Assembly: GCF_022700675.1 (NCBI RefSeq)
Contig: NZ_CP062182.1
Coordinates: 2,418,001 to 2,482,000, forward strand
Length of the DNA: 64,000 nucleotides
Source of the DNA: Acinetobacter sp. ASP199
GTDB taxonomy: Bacteria > Pseudomonadota > Gammaproteobacteria > Pseudomonadales > Moraxellaceae
Reading direction: 5' to 3'
The number at the start of each line of letters is the position of its first letter. Positions within the stretch are counted from its first letter, which is position 1. Below the pieces are notes generated by a model. It saw only the letters and a program-made list of their open reading frames with translations, was not told where the DNA came from and did no database searches. The translations under genes and the position numbers were made by a program. Shown piece by piece: positions 8,323 through 16,904 of this stretch.

Positions 8323-10365
8323 TTAAGATTTTACTTTTACTTTATAGCAGTCGGCAGCGGCAAGGCTAACAGTCCCTCCTGCAAGTTTAGCCAATTTCTT
8401 AACATCTTCATCAGAAGGATTTTGTTTACCATAAACTTGGCTAAAGCTAGCAAAGCTATTTGCCCATTTCACTGTATTCCCTTCAGAGTCTGTCAAACTG
8501 ATCGTCGGTTTGGGAGTGTTCGTACCGTCACCTGTTACCCTTACATTAAATAAATCAGTCAAATGCACTAATGCCCCCCCTACCACGATTGATTCTGAAG
8601 AACCATCAGTTGAGGTCTTGATGGTGGAGTTCATACCAATGAGTGCACCGTTCAGATCCCCTAAAACTTCATTTGCCAAAACCAGACGAACAGAAAGTGT
8701 ATTGTCTGTTTTCTTTCTGACAGCTGAAGGCACAAAGGCACGTGAAACGGTTCCAATACGATATTGTTGTACTGTTTCTACCGCATCCTCAGGACCCTCG
8801 ACAGAATAGGTGGTTTGCATTGTAGATGGATTGAATTCAGCACTACATTCATCAACTTTTGCTGTAGCAGGTTTAATATTCGTACGAATATCACCATTTT
8901 CATCAATCACAATGCCCAAATTAATTGTTCTGTTTGAATCATTGGTTAAGGTGAATTTCAAATCGCCATATAATGGGAAAAAATAAGTTTCTTGATCTTG
9001 TACATTATTTTGAGTCTTAAAAACCCTTCGGTCTAAATGTGTAATTGGATAGATTTTATAAAGATCCATCGTGCCAGCAAAATTCAGTGAACCACCCGTT
9101 TGCTGCCACAGACCTAAGTCACGTTTTTCATTCTCATTTAAGTTATAACTCACACTCTTACCGGTGAGAACCTTGTAAAAACGCTCCTTACCAGCGATCA
9201 TATAATCATTATATAAGCGACCTTGTTCTATCTTGAGTTTCTCGGAAGTAGAATCGCCAACTTTAAATAAATAACCCGGTGTATTGGCAATTTGTTTTGT
9301 TTCCGGGTCAATCCATGAGTTCTGGGCATCTGCAGTCATTTGTACAGGTTTAATACTACGAATTAAATGAGCATTCAGCCCGCCTATGGTCGTAAAATCA
9401 CCAGGATTCTGTGTTGTGCTTTCTATTTTGCCTTTCCACTGTAAGCCACTGCCAAAAGTCATACCCTGTCGGTCAGTCATCAATATAAAGTGACCCAAGA
9501 TATGTGTCAGCTCGGTATCTTTTAACGAGCATTCTCGGTTAAGATTACTGCATCCTACTAACCCTTCTGAACCAGTAACATAACTACCTATGGATTCAGT
9601 AGAAAACAGGGAAAATTCTGGCTGATAAACAGCAGCATTTGAAATATTTAATAATGCTTGAAGTACCTGTTTGGCCTGTTCTTTAGTAATCGTTGTTGGC
9701 CCCAACCATGTTTTCAGTAAAGCATCAAAATCCTGATCAGATAAAGTCTTAATTTTTTCAACAGTAATATCTTCATCTAATTGATCAAGTCCAGCTCGAA
9801 TATCATCATTTATCGCAACAGGATAGATTTCCGTTGCTGATCGTAATTGATCGCTATTTAAACCCATGGCCTGAATTAACTGGACTAAGCGAATAGCAAT
9901 ATCATATTGAGACAGGTTACCTGCTGAGTTGGTCTTACGAATGCCCTCAGCGATATCCAATAAATTCATACGTGGATAATGAGATTTAGACGTAACATTA
10001 CCAATCTGATTCATTGAGAATGAACCCAAATCTACACGTCTTTCATCTTTACCTAAGATATAGAAAGTAATTGACTGGCCTACTTTACAGGCACCTGTTG
10101 CCACGCCCTTATCTACGTCATAGGTTGTGATAAAAGTTTGCTTTGTATCATCGCCACAGTAAAAATCTAAAGTCTGTAATGGATAATCTAGAGCAAATTC
10201 AATACAACCTGGCCTTGTGCCAATACAAGCTCCATTGATTGTACTACTATCATATTTTTCTGGAATAACATCCGCGCTTTCACCGCCACATCCTTGGAGC
10301 AAGATTGCCATAGCTGAGAATGCAAAAGGTAATATTATTTTATTCTTATTCATCTTTATACTCAT
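8323..10365 (-). CDS. filF: FilF-like outer-surface lipoprotein, last gene of fil operon
   Basis: A 680-residue lipoprotein: the signal peptide ends in LLQGC (Cys26), followed by GGES. No enzymatic motif is visible. The early part has six or more cysteines (GACIGTRPGC, FYCGDD, GACKVG) that may form disulfides, and the C-terminal half is beta-rich. By position as sixth gene of a filA-F set, size and lipoprotein signal it corresponds to Acinetobacter FilF, annotated as a putative pilus assembly or surface protein. The ATG at 10365 has AAGGA formed partly by the filE stop (TAAGGA), so it is coupled to filE. The name rests on my memory of gene order and family; function is unproven. Confidence 0.75.
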   Translation of the reverse strand: MSIKMNKNKIILPFAFSAMAILLQGCGGESADVIPEKYDSSTINGACIGTRPGCIEFALDYPLQTLDFYCGDDTKQTFITTYDVDKGVATGACKVGQSITFYILGKDERRVDLGSFSMNQIGNVTSKSHYPRMNLLDIAEGIRKTNSAGNLSQYDIAIRLVQLIQAMGLNSDQLRSATEIYPVAINDDIRAGLDQLDEDITVEKIKTLSDQDFDALLKTWLGPTTITKEQAKQVLQALLNISNAAVYQPEFSLFSTESIGSYVTGSEGLVGCSNLNRECSLKDTELTHILGHFILMTDRQGMTFGSGLQWKGKIESTTQNPGDFTTIGGLNAHLIRSIKPVQMTADAQNSWIDPETKQIANTPGYLFKVGDSTSEKLKIEQGRLYNDYMIAGKERFYKVLTGKSVSYNLNENEKRDLGLWQQTGGSLNFAGTMDLYKIYPITHLDRRVFKTQNNVQDQETYFFPLYGDLKFTLTNDSNRTINLGIVIDENGDIRTNIKPATAKVDECSAEFNPSTMQTTYSVEGPEDAVETVQQYRIGTVSRAFVPSAVRKKTDNTLSVRLVLANEVLGDLNGALIGMNSTIKTSTDGSSESIVVGGALVHLTDLFNVRVTGDGTNTPKPTISLTDSEGNTVKWANSFASFSQVYGKQNPSDEDVKKLAKLAGGTVSLAAADCYKVKVKS

Positions 10366-10375
10366 CTCGTTATCC

Positions 10376-11569
10376 TTAACGGATACCTATTAATTTTAAT
10401 TGTCCTTGATTACTTAATACCCGCTCCTCAACATCAATTGCCGAGGCCAATGGCGTTAATAATAAATAGTGGCTATCACGTGGTACCTGTATCATGCCTT
10501 CTATATTTTCGTATTTCAGGTAATCCGATGCTGAATCATTATTTTTAAATCCACCGGCCCCTTCCAGAATACAACCTTTTTCATCCAAGAACACTGCAAA
10601 TGGCCAATAAAAAGTGGGATCTTTTTCACGGGATGCATAAGATTGAATCTGAATATTTTGTAAAGGTTGTTTTAATTTCACTACTTCAAAGTCAAATTCA
10701 TCCTTTAAAGGTGCGCGAGGCCAGAGATTTACCTGAGTATCCAGTGCAATATCCTTGGCTTTTTTAATTTTTTTATCCTGAAAACAGGTGCGCCCCATTC
10801 CCTCAGAAGCAGTTTCTGCAGAAATACGGTAATACGTACTCGCTAGAATGAGAGGAGTATCCTGCCCAGTATCCCTATTTTTCTTAAATAAAGCATGCAT
10901 AACCGATTGTCCAACACCTTTTTCACGTTGAACCGTTTGCAGGCGTGTTGCTCCATTTTTAGTATCAATTATACCTTCCGGCATGGTATAGAAGCGTTTA
11001 TTGCCATCCAGATTAAACTCTTTTTCCTCAAGCACTTCATTTTTGACATATTGGTTGCCTTCTATTTCCAAGATATCACCTTGCTCATCAAAGTACTTTT
11101 TTAAATTTTCGGCCGATGCTGGCTGGATATCTTCACTTTCCAGAGCAGACTGCTGGACGACAATAGGTTCAATCGAATGATCAAGATTCTGTTGTGAGCT
11201 ATTGCTTGATAGAGTCTCTGGAATATCTTTCGTATAGATAGCAGGAGATGAAGTACGCGTTTTATTGATACTCTCTGAATGAGGTAAATTCTTTTTATTC
11301 TGAATTAGATCATTCTGTTTAACTTGCTGCTCTGTAACGACTTGACTGCTTTGAAGTTTAGTGGGTGCAGTCATGACCTGCGTTTGAGGATGCAAAATCT
11401 GTTTTTTTGGACTTGACTCTAAGACCGTTCTGGTTTGAGTATTATTTTTTTGTACTACCATTGGTCGGCCATCTGGACCAATAATCGTATGGAATGTACC
11501 GGCATAAACATTCCCTAATTGTGCTGTTATCAACACAACTAACGTCCTTAGCCATAAATGTCCTATCAT
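10376..11569 (-). CDS. filE: FilE-like exported protein of fil operon
   Basis: A 397-residue protein with a signal peptide (cleavage expected near NVYAG, residues 20-24). Right after it comes FHTIIGPDGRPMVVQ, which resembles the short beta-hairpin of DUF4124-type periplasmic proteins. Residues 40-150 are polar, Gln/Ser/Thr-rich and probably disordered; the last 200 residues look folded (TYYRISAETASEGMGRTCF, then FYWPFAVFLDEKGCILEGAG), with two cysteines that could form a disulfide. It is the fifth gene of the operon; its ribosome-binding site GGTAGG overlaps the filD stop TAG. A role in assembling or presenting the fil product is likely from context only. Confidence 0.72.
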   Translation of the reverse strand: MIGHLWLRTLVVLITAQLGNVYAGTFHTIIGPDGRPMVVQKNNTQTRTVLESSPKKQILHPQTQVMTAPTKLQSSQVVTEQQVKQNDLIQNKKNLPHSESINKTRTSSPAIYTKDIPETLSSNSSQQNLDHSIEPIVVQQSALESEDIQPASAENLKKYFDEQGDILEIEGNQYVKNEVLEEKEFNLDGNKRFYTMPEGIIDTKNGATRLQTVQREKGVGQSVMHALFKKNRDTGQDTPLILASTYYRISAETASEGMGRTCFQDKKIKKAKDIALDTQVNLWPRAPLKDEFDFEVVKLKQPLQNIQIQSYASREKDPTFYWPFAVFLDEKGCILEGAGGFKNNDSASDYLKYENIEGMIQVPRDSHYLLLTPLASAIDVEERVLSNQGQLKLIGIR

Positions 11570-11579
11570 CCTGATATGC

Positions 11580-13247
11580 CTACCATCTTGTTCTATAATT
11601 AAGTCCTAAAATTGTAATTTTTGTATCTGTTTTAACATTTAAACCCGCGTATGGATTTAATAATAAGTTATTAACACCTGTCTGGTTTGAAAGACTACTG
11701 CTATTAGCTGGAATACTATCCTTACTCCGTAAGAAACCAATCGATAAATCGAGATCTGTGTCTGCATCAAACTTGTAACCTACGCCCAGGCCAAATAATT
11801 GGGCATTATTGATCGGCACCATCGTGTTACGCTTGTTATCAGGAATAGCACTCGAACGCGGCTCATAACCTGCACGCAGCTTTAGACGGTCTGTTGCTGA
11901 GTATTCAAAACCGATTCCCCAACTCCATGGTGAGGTAAACTCAAGGGGTAAGGCTAATGAAGTATCGGTAACATTTGCAGATAAAAGCTTGGCAATTTTC
12001 AATGCTGAAATTTGACGATCAAATTCGAAACGGAATTTGTCCCAGGCTTTATAATCTGTCCATCCAACATCAAAATTAACCTGCAAATCAGGCAATAATT
12101 TATATTTAATTCCCGCCTGAAAATGTGCTGGAAACTCCAGATCCATGGATACCAAACCAGATTCACTCGCTGGTACAGAATTTGGGAATCCGAGAATAGC
12201 TGCAAGAATCTGCCCTGTCGGAGAAGACATCAAGCCCTTGATCATCTCCTGCGGCGCTCTGGCATTATCAATGTGATATTTACCCTTAAGGCGCATTTTT
12301 GCTGAACTTTGGTAGACCATACCAAAACTGAAATCTTCAGTAGGTTCCCATAGTACACCCAAGTTATAACTCGGGCTCAGGGATTGTTCCAGTCCAAGTT
12401 GCATTTGACCAAATTTGCCAAATGGATTCATTCCTTCTTGAGCATTACACATCCCGAGTAAAAGAATATCGGTGATAATGTCCGAGTTTTCTTTAAATGG
12501 TGTACATACCACTTCATCGATCATTCTCAGCATGCCGATGAGTTCATTCGGAAAACGTAGGTCGGTTTTCATACCCATGGCTTGGTATGACATACCGACA
12601 CCACCTCCAATCGAAAGCGTATCACTGACCTGATAGCCTACCGAAGGTGACAGATAGGTAATCCGCTCAAGTGCAACCTGCTGCCCCATATAGTTTGCAG
12701 GATTGCCACTTTCAGCACCAAAACCCGCCATAAGAGGTGCATATACAGCTGTCGCATAAGTTGCTTTGGAGCCTGGTGGATTATAGGCAATTCCCATCGT
12801 GGGTGCAGCCACTGGCATCCCTTCCCCCAGATCTACCATCTTTTTTAAAATAGGTACATATAAGCTAACGTATTCAACGTCACCTCTGATCGGCCCATCT
12901 TTAAAATCAGTACATAGATCTGAATTGACCTCTGGTCCATCATTACAAACCAAAGGATCATCTGAATAACCGAAAACGTTATAACCAGCAGGGACACTGA
13001 ACTCACGTCCAATATCAAAATTAGCAATAATAATCTGTTGCTCAGTTTGTAAGCCCTGAATTTTAGTCAAACCTGCCGGGTTAAAATGAACAGCATTAAC
13101 TCCTGGCGGATCTGCAGTGACTGCATTACCTAGTGAAAGCGAGCGCAGGTCAACCGATAAATTTGTTCCTAATTGTGCAAATGCTGCACCTGAACAACCC
13201 GTTAAAAGAATGGCACTCACTAACGGGCTGAGTCGAATTTGTCTCAT
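11580..13247 (-). CDS. filD: FilD-like FadL/OmpP1-family outer-membrane channel
   Basis: A 555-residue outer-membrane barrel of the FadL/TodX family. After the signal peptide the mature protein begins with LGTNLSVDLRSLSLGNAV and has the diagnostic AVHFNPAGL (residues 52-60), the NPA kink of FadL plugs. The C-terminus ends in a strand with terminal aromatic residue (GLNYRTRW), as expected for BAM insertion. The signal region has two competing readings: a lipobox-like LLTGC at 14-18 and a normal AFA-Q site at 22-25. FadL proteins move hydrophobic molecules across the outer membrane; within this operon it might instead help export. Its ribosome-binding site, AAGGGG, overlaps the filC stop. Confidence 0.82.
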   Translation of the reverse strand: MRQIRLSPLVSAILLTGCSGAAFAQLGTNLSVDLRSLSLGNAVTADPPGVNAVHFNPAGLTKIQGLQTEQQIIIANFDIGREFSVPAGYNVFGYSDDPLVCNDGPEVNSDLCTDFKDGPIRGDVEYVSLYVPILKKMVDLGEGMPVAAPTMGIAYNPPGSKATYATAVYAPLMAGFGAESGNPANYMGQQVALERITYLSPSVGYQVSDTLSIGGGVGMSYQAMGMKTDLRFPNELIGMLRMIDEVVCTPFKENSDIITDILLLGMCNAQEGMNPFGKFGQMQLGLEQSLSPSYNLGVLWEPTEDFSFGMVYQSSAKMRLKGKYHIDNARAPQEMIKGLMSSPTGQILAAILGFPNSVPASESGLVSMDLEFPAHFQAGIKYKLLPDLQVNFDVGWTDYKAWDKFRFEFDRQISALKIAKLLSANVTDTSLALPLEFTSPWSWGIGFEYSATDRLKLRAGYEPRSSAIPDNKRNTMVPINNAQLFGLGVGYKFDADTDLDLSIGFLRSKDSIPANSSSLSNQTGVNNLLLNPYAGLNVKTDTKITILGLNYRTRW

Positions 13248-13258
13248 AAGACAGCCCC

Positions 13259-14434
13259 TTAGCGAATTTTCTTACCAAAACCTAAAATATCGAGTGGGAA
13301 AGATAGACCGAGCGAGACATCAGGTGCATCTTCCGTTAATCCTAGCCCTACAGTACCATTGACAATTGTTTCAGGAGAGATACGTACCCCGAGGGAAATT
13401 GCAAAGGTTGAACTGGTTTGATCTGCTGGCGAGTAACTTTCACCACTTGAATATCTGAACTCTGAACCAGTATTAAAGCTTTGCTGATAGGACATTGTCA
13501 TTGAGACATCGTAATTAAACGAGTAAGCAAAACCAAAAGCAAAACCACCACTGATTCCGGGTTCAAATTCATCAATTACACGGTAACCCCGACGCTGATT
13601 TAAGTCAGTTACTTTAAATCCATAATTGGCAGAAACAGAAGCAAACAATACGACTGGATCAATATATTTACGGGTACTTGCTCCCACGCCTACAGCGTAA
13701 TAGCCCTTACCTGTGGATAAATCATCAGCCGCATTAATTTCATATGGACTATCACCGGTCTTAGTGGAAAGATTACCAAATAAAATGAGTGGCAGACGTC
13801 CTGCTTTTAATGGAAATGGTTCCCAACGTGCTCCAAGACTTATATCACCTAAACCTGCTGTAGACGTATCTTTCAATAAGTCTGTTTTGGTTACCAGCGG
13901 TAAAGACGCTGTTAGGGTTAAATTGTCCTTTAGACCGTATTGTGCAGTGAATGTGTTAGTCAGCGTATGGGTTGCATTTTCCTGAACACGTAACTGATAC
14001 AGTTGGCCTTGTGCCATTTCCAGATCTAACTGAGTATCTCGATAATAGGTATAGTCAATGTCATAATACGATGAAATTTCACCTTGCTTAATAAGTGAAT
14101 ATTGACGCTCATTCGAAGTAAAGACCTCTTCAAGATTTGTTTCTTGAGATGCATCCCCTTCACGCTGTTGTAATGCAGATGAAGCTTTTACCGGTTCTAC
14201 GACTTGTTGTTCTACCGTAGTTGCTTGTGTTGATTCTGCAGTATTTTCCTCTGTCTCAGTGACTTGCTCATATCCACCTAATTCAGTTTCAGCTACAGAT
14301 TCAGCAACAGCTTCTTCTACTTCTACGACTTCCTCGTATTCCCCTAATGCCGGCTCATCTGCAGCATATGCTGCCCCCATGACCATTTGAACACTAAGTG
14401 CCAAGAGAGTTTTGTTCATCCATTCACGTTTCAT
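13259..14434 (-). CDS. filC: FilC-like outer-membrane beta-barrel protein with acidic N-terminal repeats
   Basis: A 391-residue protein: signal peptide to about residue 25 (AAYAADE), an acidic low-complexity region (26-95), then a beta-barrel resembling the phenol-MetA/FapF-like transporter fold (LKDNLTLTASLPLVTKTD, then AGLGDISLGARWEPFPLK). The acidic region contains a degenerate tandem repeat, LGEYEEVVEVEEAVAES at 30-46 and LGGYEQVTETEENTAES at 52-68. The layout of a long periplasmic N-terminus plus barrel is the one described for FapF, the outer-membrane secretion channel of Pseudomonas functional amyloid; the parallel is an inference. I chose ATG 14434 because GGTGGG lies 7-8 bases upstream. 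Confidence 0.78.
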   Translation of the reverse strand: MKREWMNKTLLALSVQMVMGAAYAADEPALGEYEEVVEVEEAVAESVAETELGGYEQVTETEENTAESTQATTVEQQVVEPVKASSALQQREGDASQETNLEEVFTSNERQYSLIKQGEISSYYDIDYTYYRDTQLDLEMAQGQLYQLRVQENATHTLTNTFTAQYGLKDNLTLTASLPLVTKTDLLKDTSTAGLGDISLGARWEPFPLKAGRLPLILFGNLSTKTGDSPYEINAADDLSTGKGYYAVGVGASTRKYIDPVVLFASVSANYGFKVTDLNQRRGYRVIDEFEPGISGGFAFGFAYSFNYDVSMTMSYQQSFNTGSEFRYSSGESYSPADQTSSTFAISLGVRISPETIVNGTVGLGLTEDAPDVSLGLSFPLDILGFGKKIR

Positions 14435-14483
14435 GTTGCATCCCACCATTTTTATTTTTCTAATTCAGTTTTTTAATTAGTTT

Positions 14484-15317
14484 TTACTTGCTCTTATAAT
14501 AAAGTCTTAAGAAGTTATAGGTTGGCTGTCCAAAGGACTCAGATTCTGGATTCATATTGGTATCCAGACGAATTGTAGATGCCTTATCTGCAATTTTTTC
14601 CATATAGAACTGTGGATACTGAAAATCTACCAATGCATAACGGTTAATCGTGGCATCCTCAACATGGCGCATATCTGAATCTTGGAGTGCCAAGAGGTTT
14701 TTACGATATTGCTCAGGCACATTGATTAAATACAGCGTATTATTTTCCCAGACCTGTTTAAAACGTTGTTCATCAAAACTAATATTACCGAGTGCTGGAT
14801 CTGCGACATAAACACGCCCATCTTTATATGCTTTATAGACAACAAAATGTTTAAATCCTGCATAAGAAATAGGAACAATAGCCGGCTGCCCTTGTTTGAC
14901 CAAGTCTTCAAATTCTCCTCTATAGCCTCCACTTTCCAAGCCCAAAGCGGCTACAAAACGTTTCATATCCAGAAGAGAAAAGCTACGGCGTTCAATAATC
15001 TTATCGGTTTCACCAAATTGCATTAGACCATTCATGATTTGCTGTTCATCCAGCTGCGTACCCACATAACCATTCAATAAGGTCGTGAGAGCTGCTGAAC
15101 CACAGCTATAGTCATAGGCTTGGCGGACAATCCCTCGAAATTGATCCTGTAGCGCTGGTTTAATCCGCACGGGCTCACGATGCATACGCACAAAAGAATC
15201 CTGACGGGAATCTAAGGTTTCAGTATAGCGAACTGTTTCAGCGGGCTGTTCCTTGATATCAAAGGCTTCTTTGGCAGCGTAGTAGATCAATGCCGAGCCC
15301 AACGCGATCTCTAACAT
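14484..15317 (-). CDS. filB: FilB-like stand-alone C39-family cysteine peptidase
   Basis: A 277-residue protein with a peptidase C39 domain: QAYDYSCGSAALTTLL gives the oxyanion Gln66 and nucleophile Cys72, GFKHFVVYK the His157 and YVADPALG the Asp173. C39 domains normally sit at the front of bacteriocin ABC exporters and cut after a GG leader; here there is no ABC or membrane-exporter part, as in FapD of the Fap amyloid operons. The N-terminus (LEIALGSALIYYAA) is a short hydrophobic segment that may act as an uncleaved anchor or poor signal peptide. It follows filA after a terminator and a 160-base gap. Its likely substrate is FilA, as inferred from neighbourhood and motif. Confidence 0.85.
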   Translation of the reverse strand: MLEIALGSALIYYAAKEAFDIKEQPAETVRYTETLDSRQDSFVRMHREPVRIKPALQDQFRGIVRQAYDYSCGSAALTTLLNGYVGTQLDEQQIMNGLMQFGETDKIIERRSFSLLDMKRFVAALGLESGGYRGEFEDLVKQGQPAIVPISYAGFKHFVVYKAYKDGRVYVADPALGNISFDEQRFKQVWENNTLYLINVPEQYRKNLLALQDSDMRHVEDATINRYALVDFQYPQFYMEKIADKASTIRLDTNMNPESESFGQPTYNFLRLYYKSK

Positions 15318-15464
15318 ATTTTTTTACTTTTCTTATCATCGGCATGATGCGCCTGATTATTCTTTTTATAGAGTTTTCACCCTACTTCCTTGTAACTAGA
15401 AAGATACCTTCTTTTTCAAAAAAATACAGTCTTTTTTTATTTTTTTAGATAAATGATACAGTCA

Positions 15465-15491
15465 TAAAAAAAGCGCGTGTAAACACGCACT
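15465..15491 (-). terminator. Terminator between filA and filB
   Basis: Read on the minus strand, GTGCGTGT-TT-ACACGCGC is followed by T7, directly behind the filA stop. It should leave filA mRNA more abundant than filB-F mRNA, which would then depend on read-through or on a promoter in the AT-rich 15318-15464 gap. Confidence 0.85.
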
Positions 15492-15504
15492 TTTTCGATT
15501 GAAC

Positions 15505-16647
15505 TTAGTGACCAGCGATAGTAATAATCGCACCTGGATGGTAAGTACCTTGGGATGGGCTATAGTAAGTTTGCATGCCCTGAACTTCCATATCACCAAT
15601 AGAGGCTGCAGCTCGGCTACCCAATTGAATACCTTGTACATAAGTATCATGCGCGCCACTAGTACTTACAATACGAATGAAACCATTTTTATTAGCATTT
15701 TCAGCTGGTAAACCTGATGCACCGAATACACTGATACTTTGATTCAACGTTAAATCTTTAGAATTAGCATCAGTTACCTTAATACTTCCAATGAAAATTT
15801 CACCTGGACCTGATGTGGTTACACCTGTAGCAACTGTTGCACCAGTCGTTGAATTATCAAGAATACCTAAGTTTTCAATCGTTAAGCCGCCAACCATTTT
15901 AGCACTCAATTGAATCATTGCGCCTTGTGGTGCGGCGCCTAATTGAATATTAGCTGACATTGGACCAGTCTTGATAGACAGTCCACTTAAGATATCATTA
16001 ACCTTGCCAGTACCACCACGACGGATTGAGGTAGCACTATTATTTAAAGCTGCACTAGCCTGAACACCAATTTTACCAATTTTGATATCTAAACCTGAAA
16101 CTTTTGCACCAATATTAATGAATGGATTACCATCACCAGCATCAGAGTCGATTGTTAAATCTGCAAGGTTACGACTAGCCAGCAAATACGCACCGTTATC
16201 GTCATAGTTTGCACCGATCACAAGACCATGTGTTTCGTTTGCATCACCAGCTATACCATTACCATAGATAACAATTGCTGCAGATTCACCTTTACCACCT
16301 AAATTAACAGCTCGAGAGGCTGAATCATATGAAGCTGTATTTGTGTCTATCTCAACTACTGTACCACGTTGAAGAGTTGGTAATTTACCTGGTGTATACT
16401 CAATACCGCTTTGATCTGATTTTAACTTTATACCACCAAACGATTCCATCGTAGCAGTTGTAGATAAACCATCATTGTCATGAATAAACAACTTTTCAAT
16501 TTCAATTTTAGAGATACCAATACCGATACTCAAACCGTCTTGACCTGTAGTTGCGCTTAATGCTGAATCATCCATGGCTTGCATTGCCATCGCATTTGCG
16601 CTAATCGCCATTGAAGAAATTAAAGCTAATTTAGTGAATTTTTTCAT
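15505..16647 (-). CDS. filA: FilA-like secreted structural protein, first gene of fil operon
   Basis: A 380-residue exported protein. The signal peptide covers about residues 1-21 (KKFTKLALISSMAISANAMA), followed by MDDSALSATTGQDG (25-38) and a long repetitive beta-rich body with alternating Gly, Ile and polar residues (GLSIGIGISKIEIEKLFI, then GLTIENLGILD), consistent with a beta-helix or fibre subunit. No cysteines or catalytic motifs are visible. It matches Acinetobacter FilA by leader, size and place as first gene. The ATG at 16647 has GGGAGAG at good spacing; a start at 16689 would put 14 polar residues before the signal. It is divergent from pabB, and its own terminator suggests high expression. 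Confidence 0.8.
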   Translation of the reverse strand: MKKFTKLALISSMAISANAMAMQAMDDSALSATTGQDGLSIGIGISKIEIEKLFIHDNDGLSTTATMESFGGIKLKSDQSGIEYTPGKLPTLQRGTVVEIDTNTASYDSASRAVNLGGKGESAAIVIYGNGIAGDANETHGLVIGANYDDNGAYLLASRNLADLTIDSDAGDGNPFINIGAKVSGLDIKIGKIGVQASAALNNSATSIRRGGTGKVNDILSGLSIKTGPMSANIQLGAAPQGAMIQLSAKMVGGLTIENLGILDNSTTGATVATGVTTSGPGEIFIGSIKVTDANSKDLTLNQSISVFGASGLPAENANKNGFIRIVSTSGAHDTYVQGIQLGSRAAASIGDMEVQGMQTYYSPSQGTYHPGAIITIAGH

Positions 16648-16904
16648 TCGTACTCTCCCAAGAGTATTATTTTTTTGGTTGTGAATCACTCTTTGTCCAT
16701 GATGTATTTTTATTTTAAGACAGCACGGACAATTAATCCTTGAGTGATTTGCTCGCCCAAATAAATTAGCTTCCTGTCAAATTTTGATCAACTGTTGTTG
16801 GTCGCATTCTGCTATTCACCGATAAACGGTATATTCAAGTTTCACCTCATTTTTCTTGATAATTGAGATAGAATCATCTCAGTCTCTTGAATGCTTTAAA
16901 CTGA

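Noticed and set aside
8266..8553. A 95-codon plus-strand frame near the PLD terminator
   Set aside because: It starts in the terminator and continues antisense to filF.
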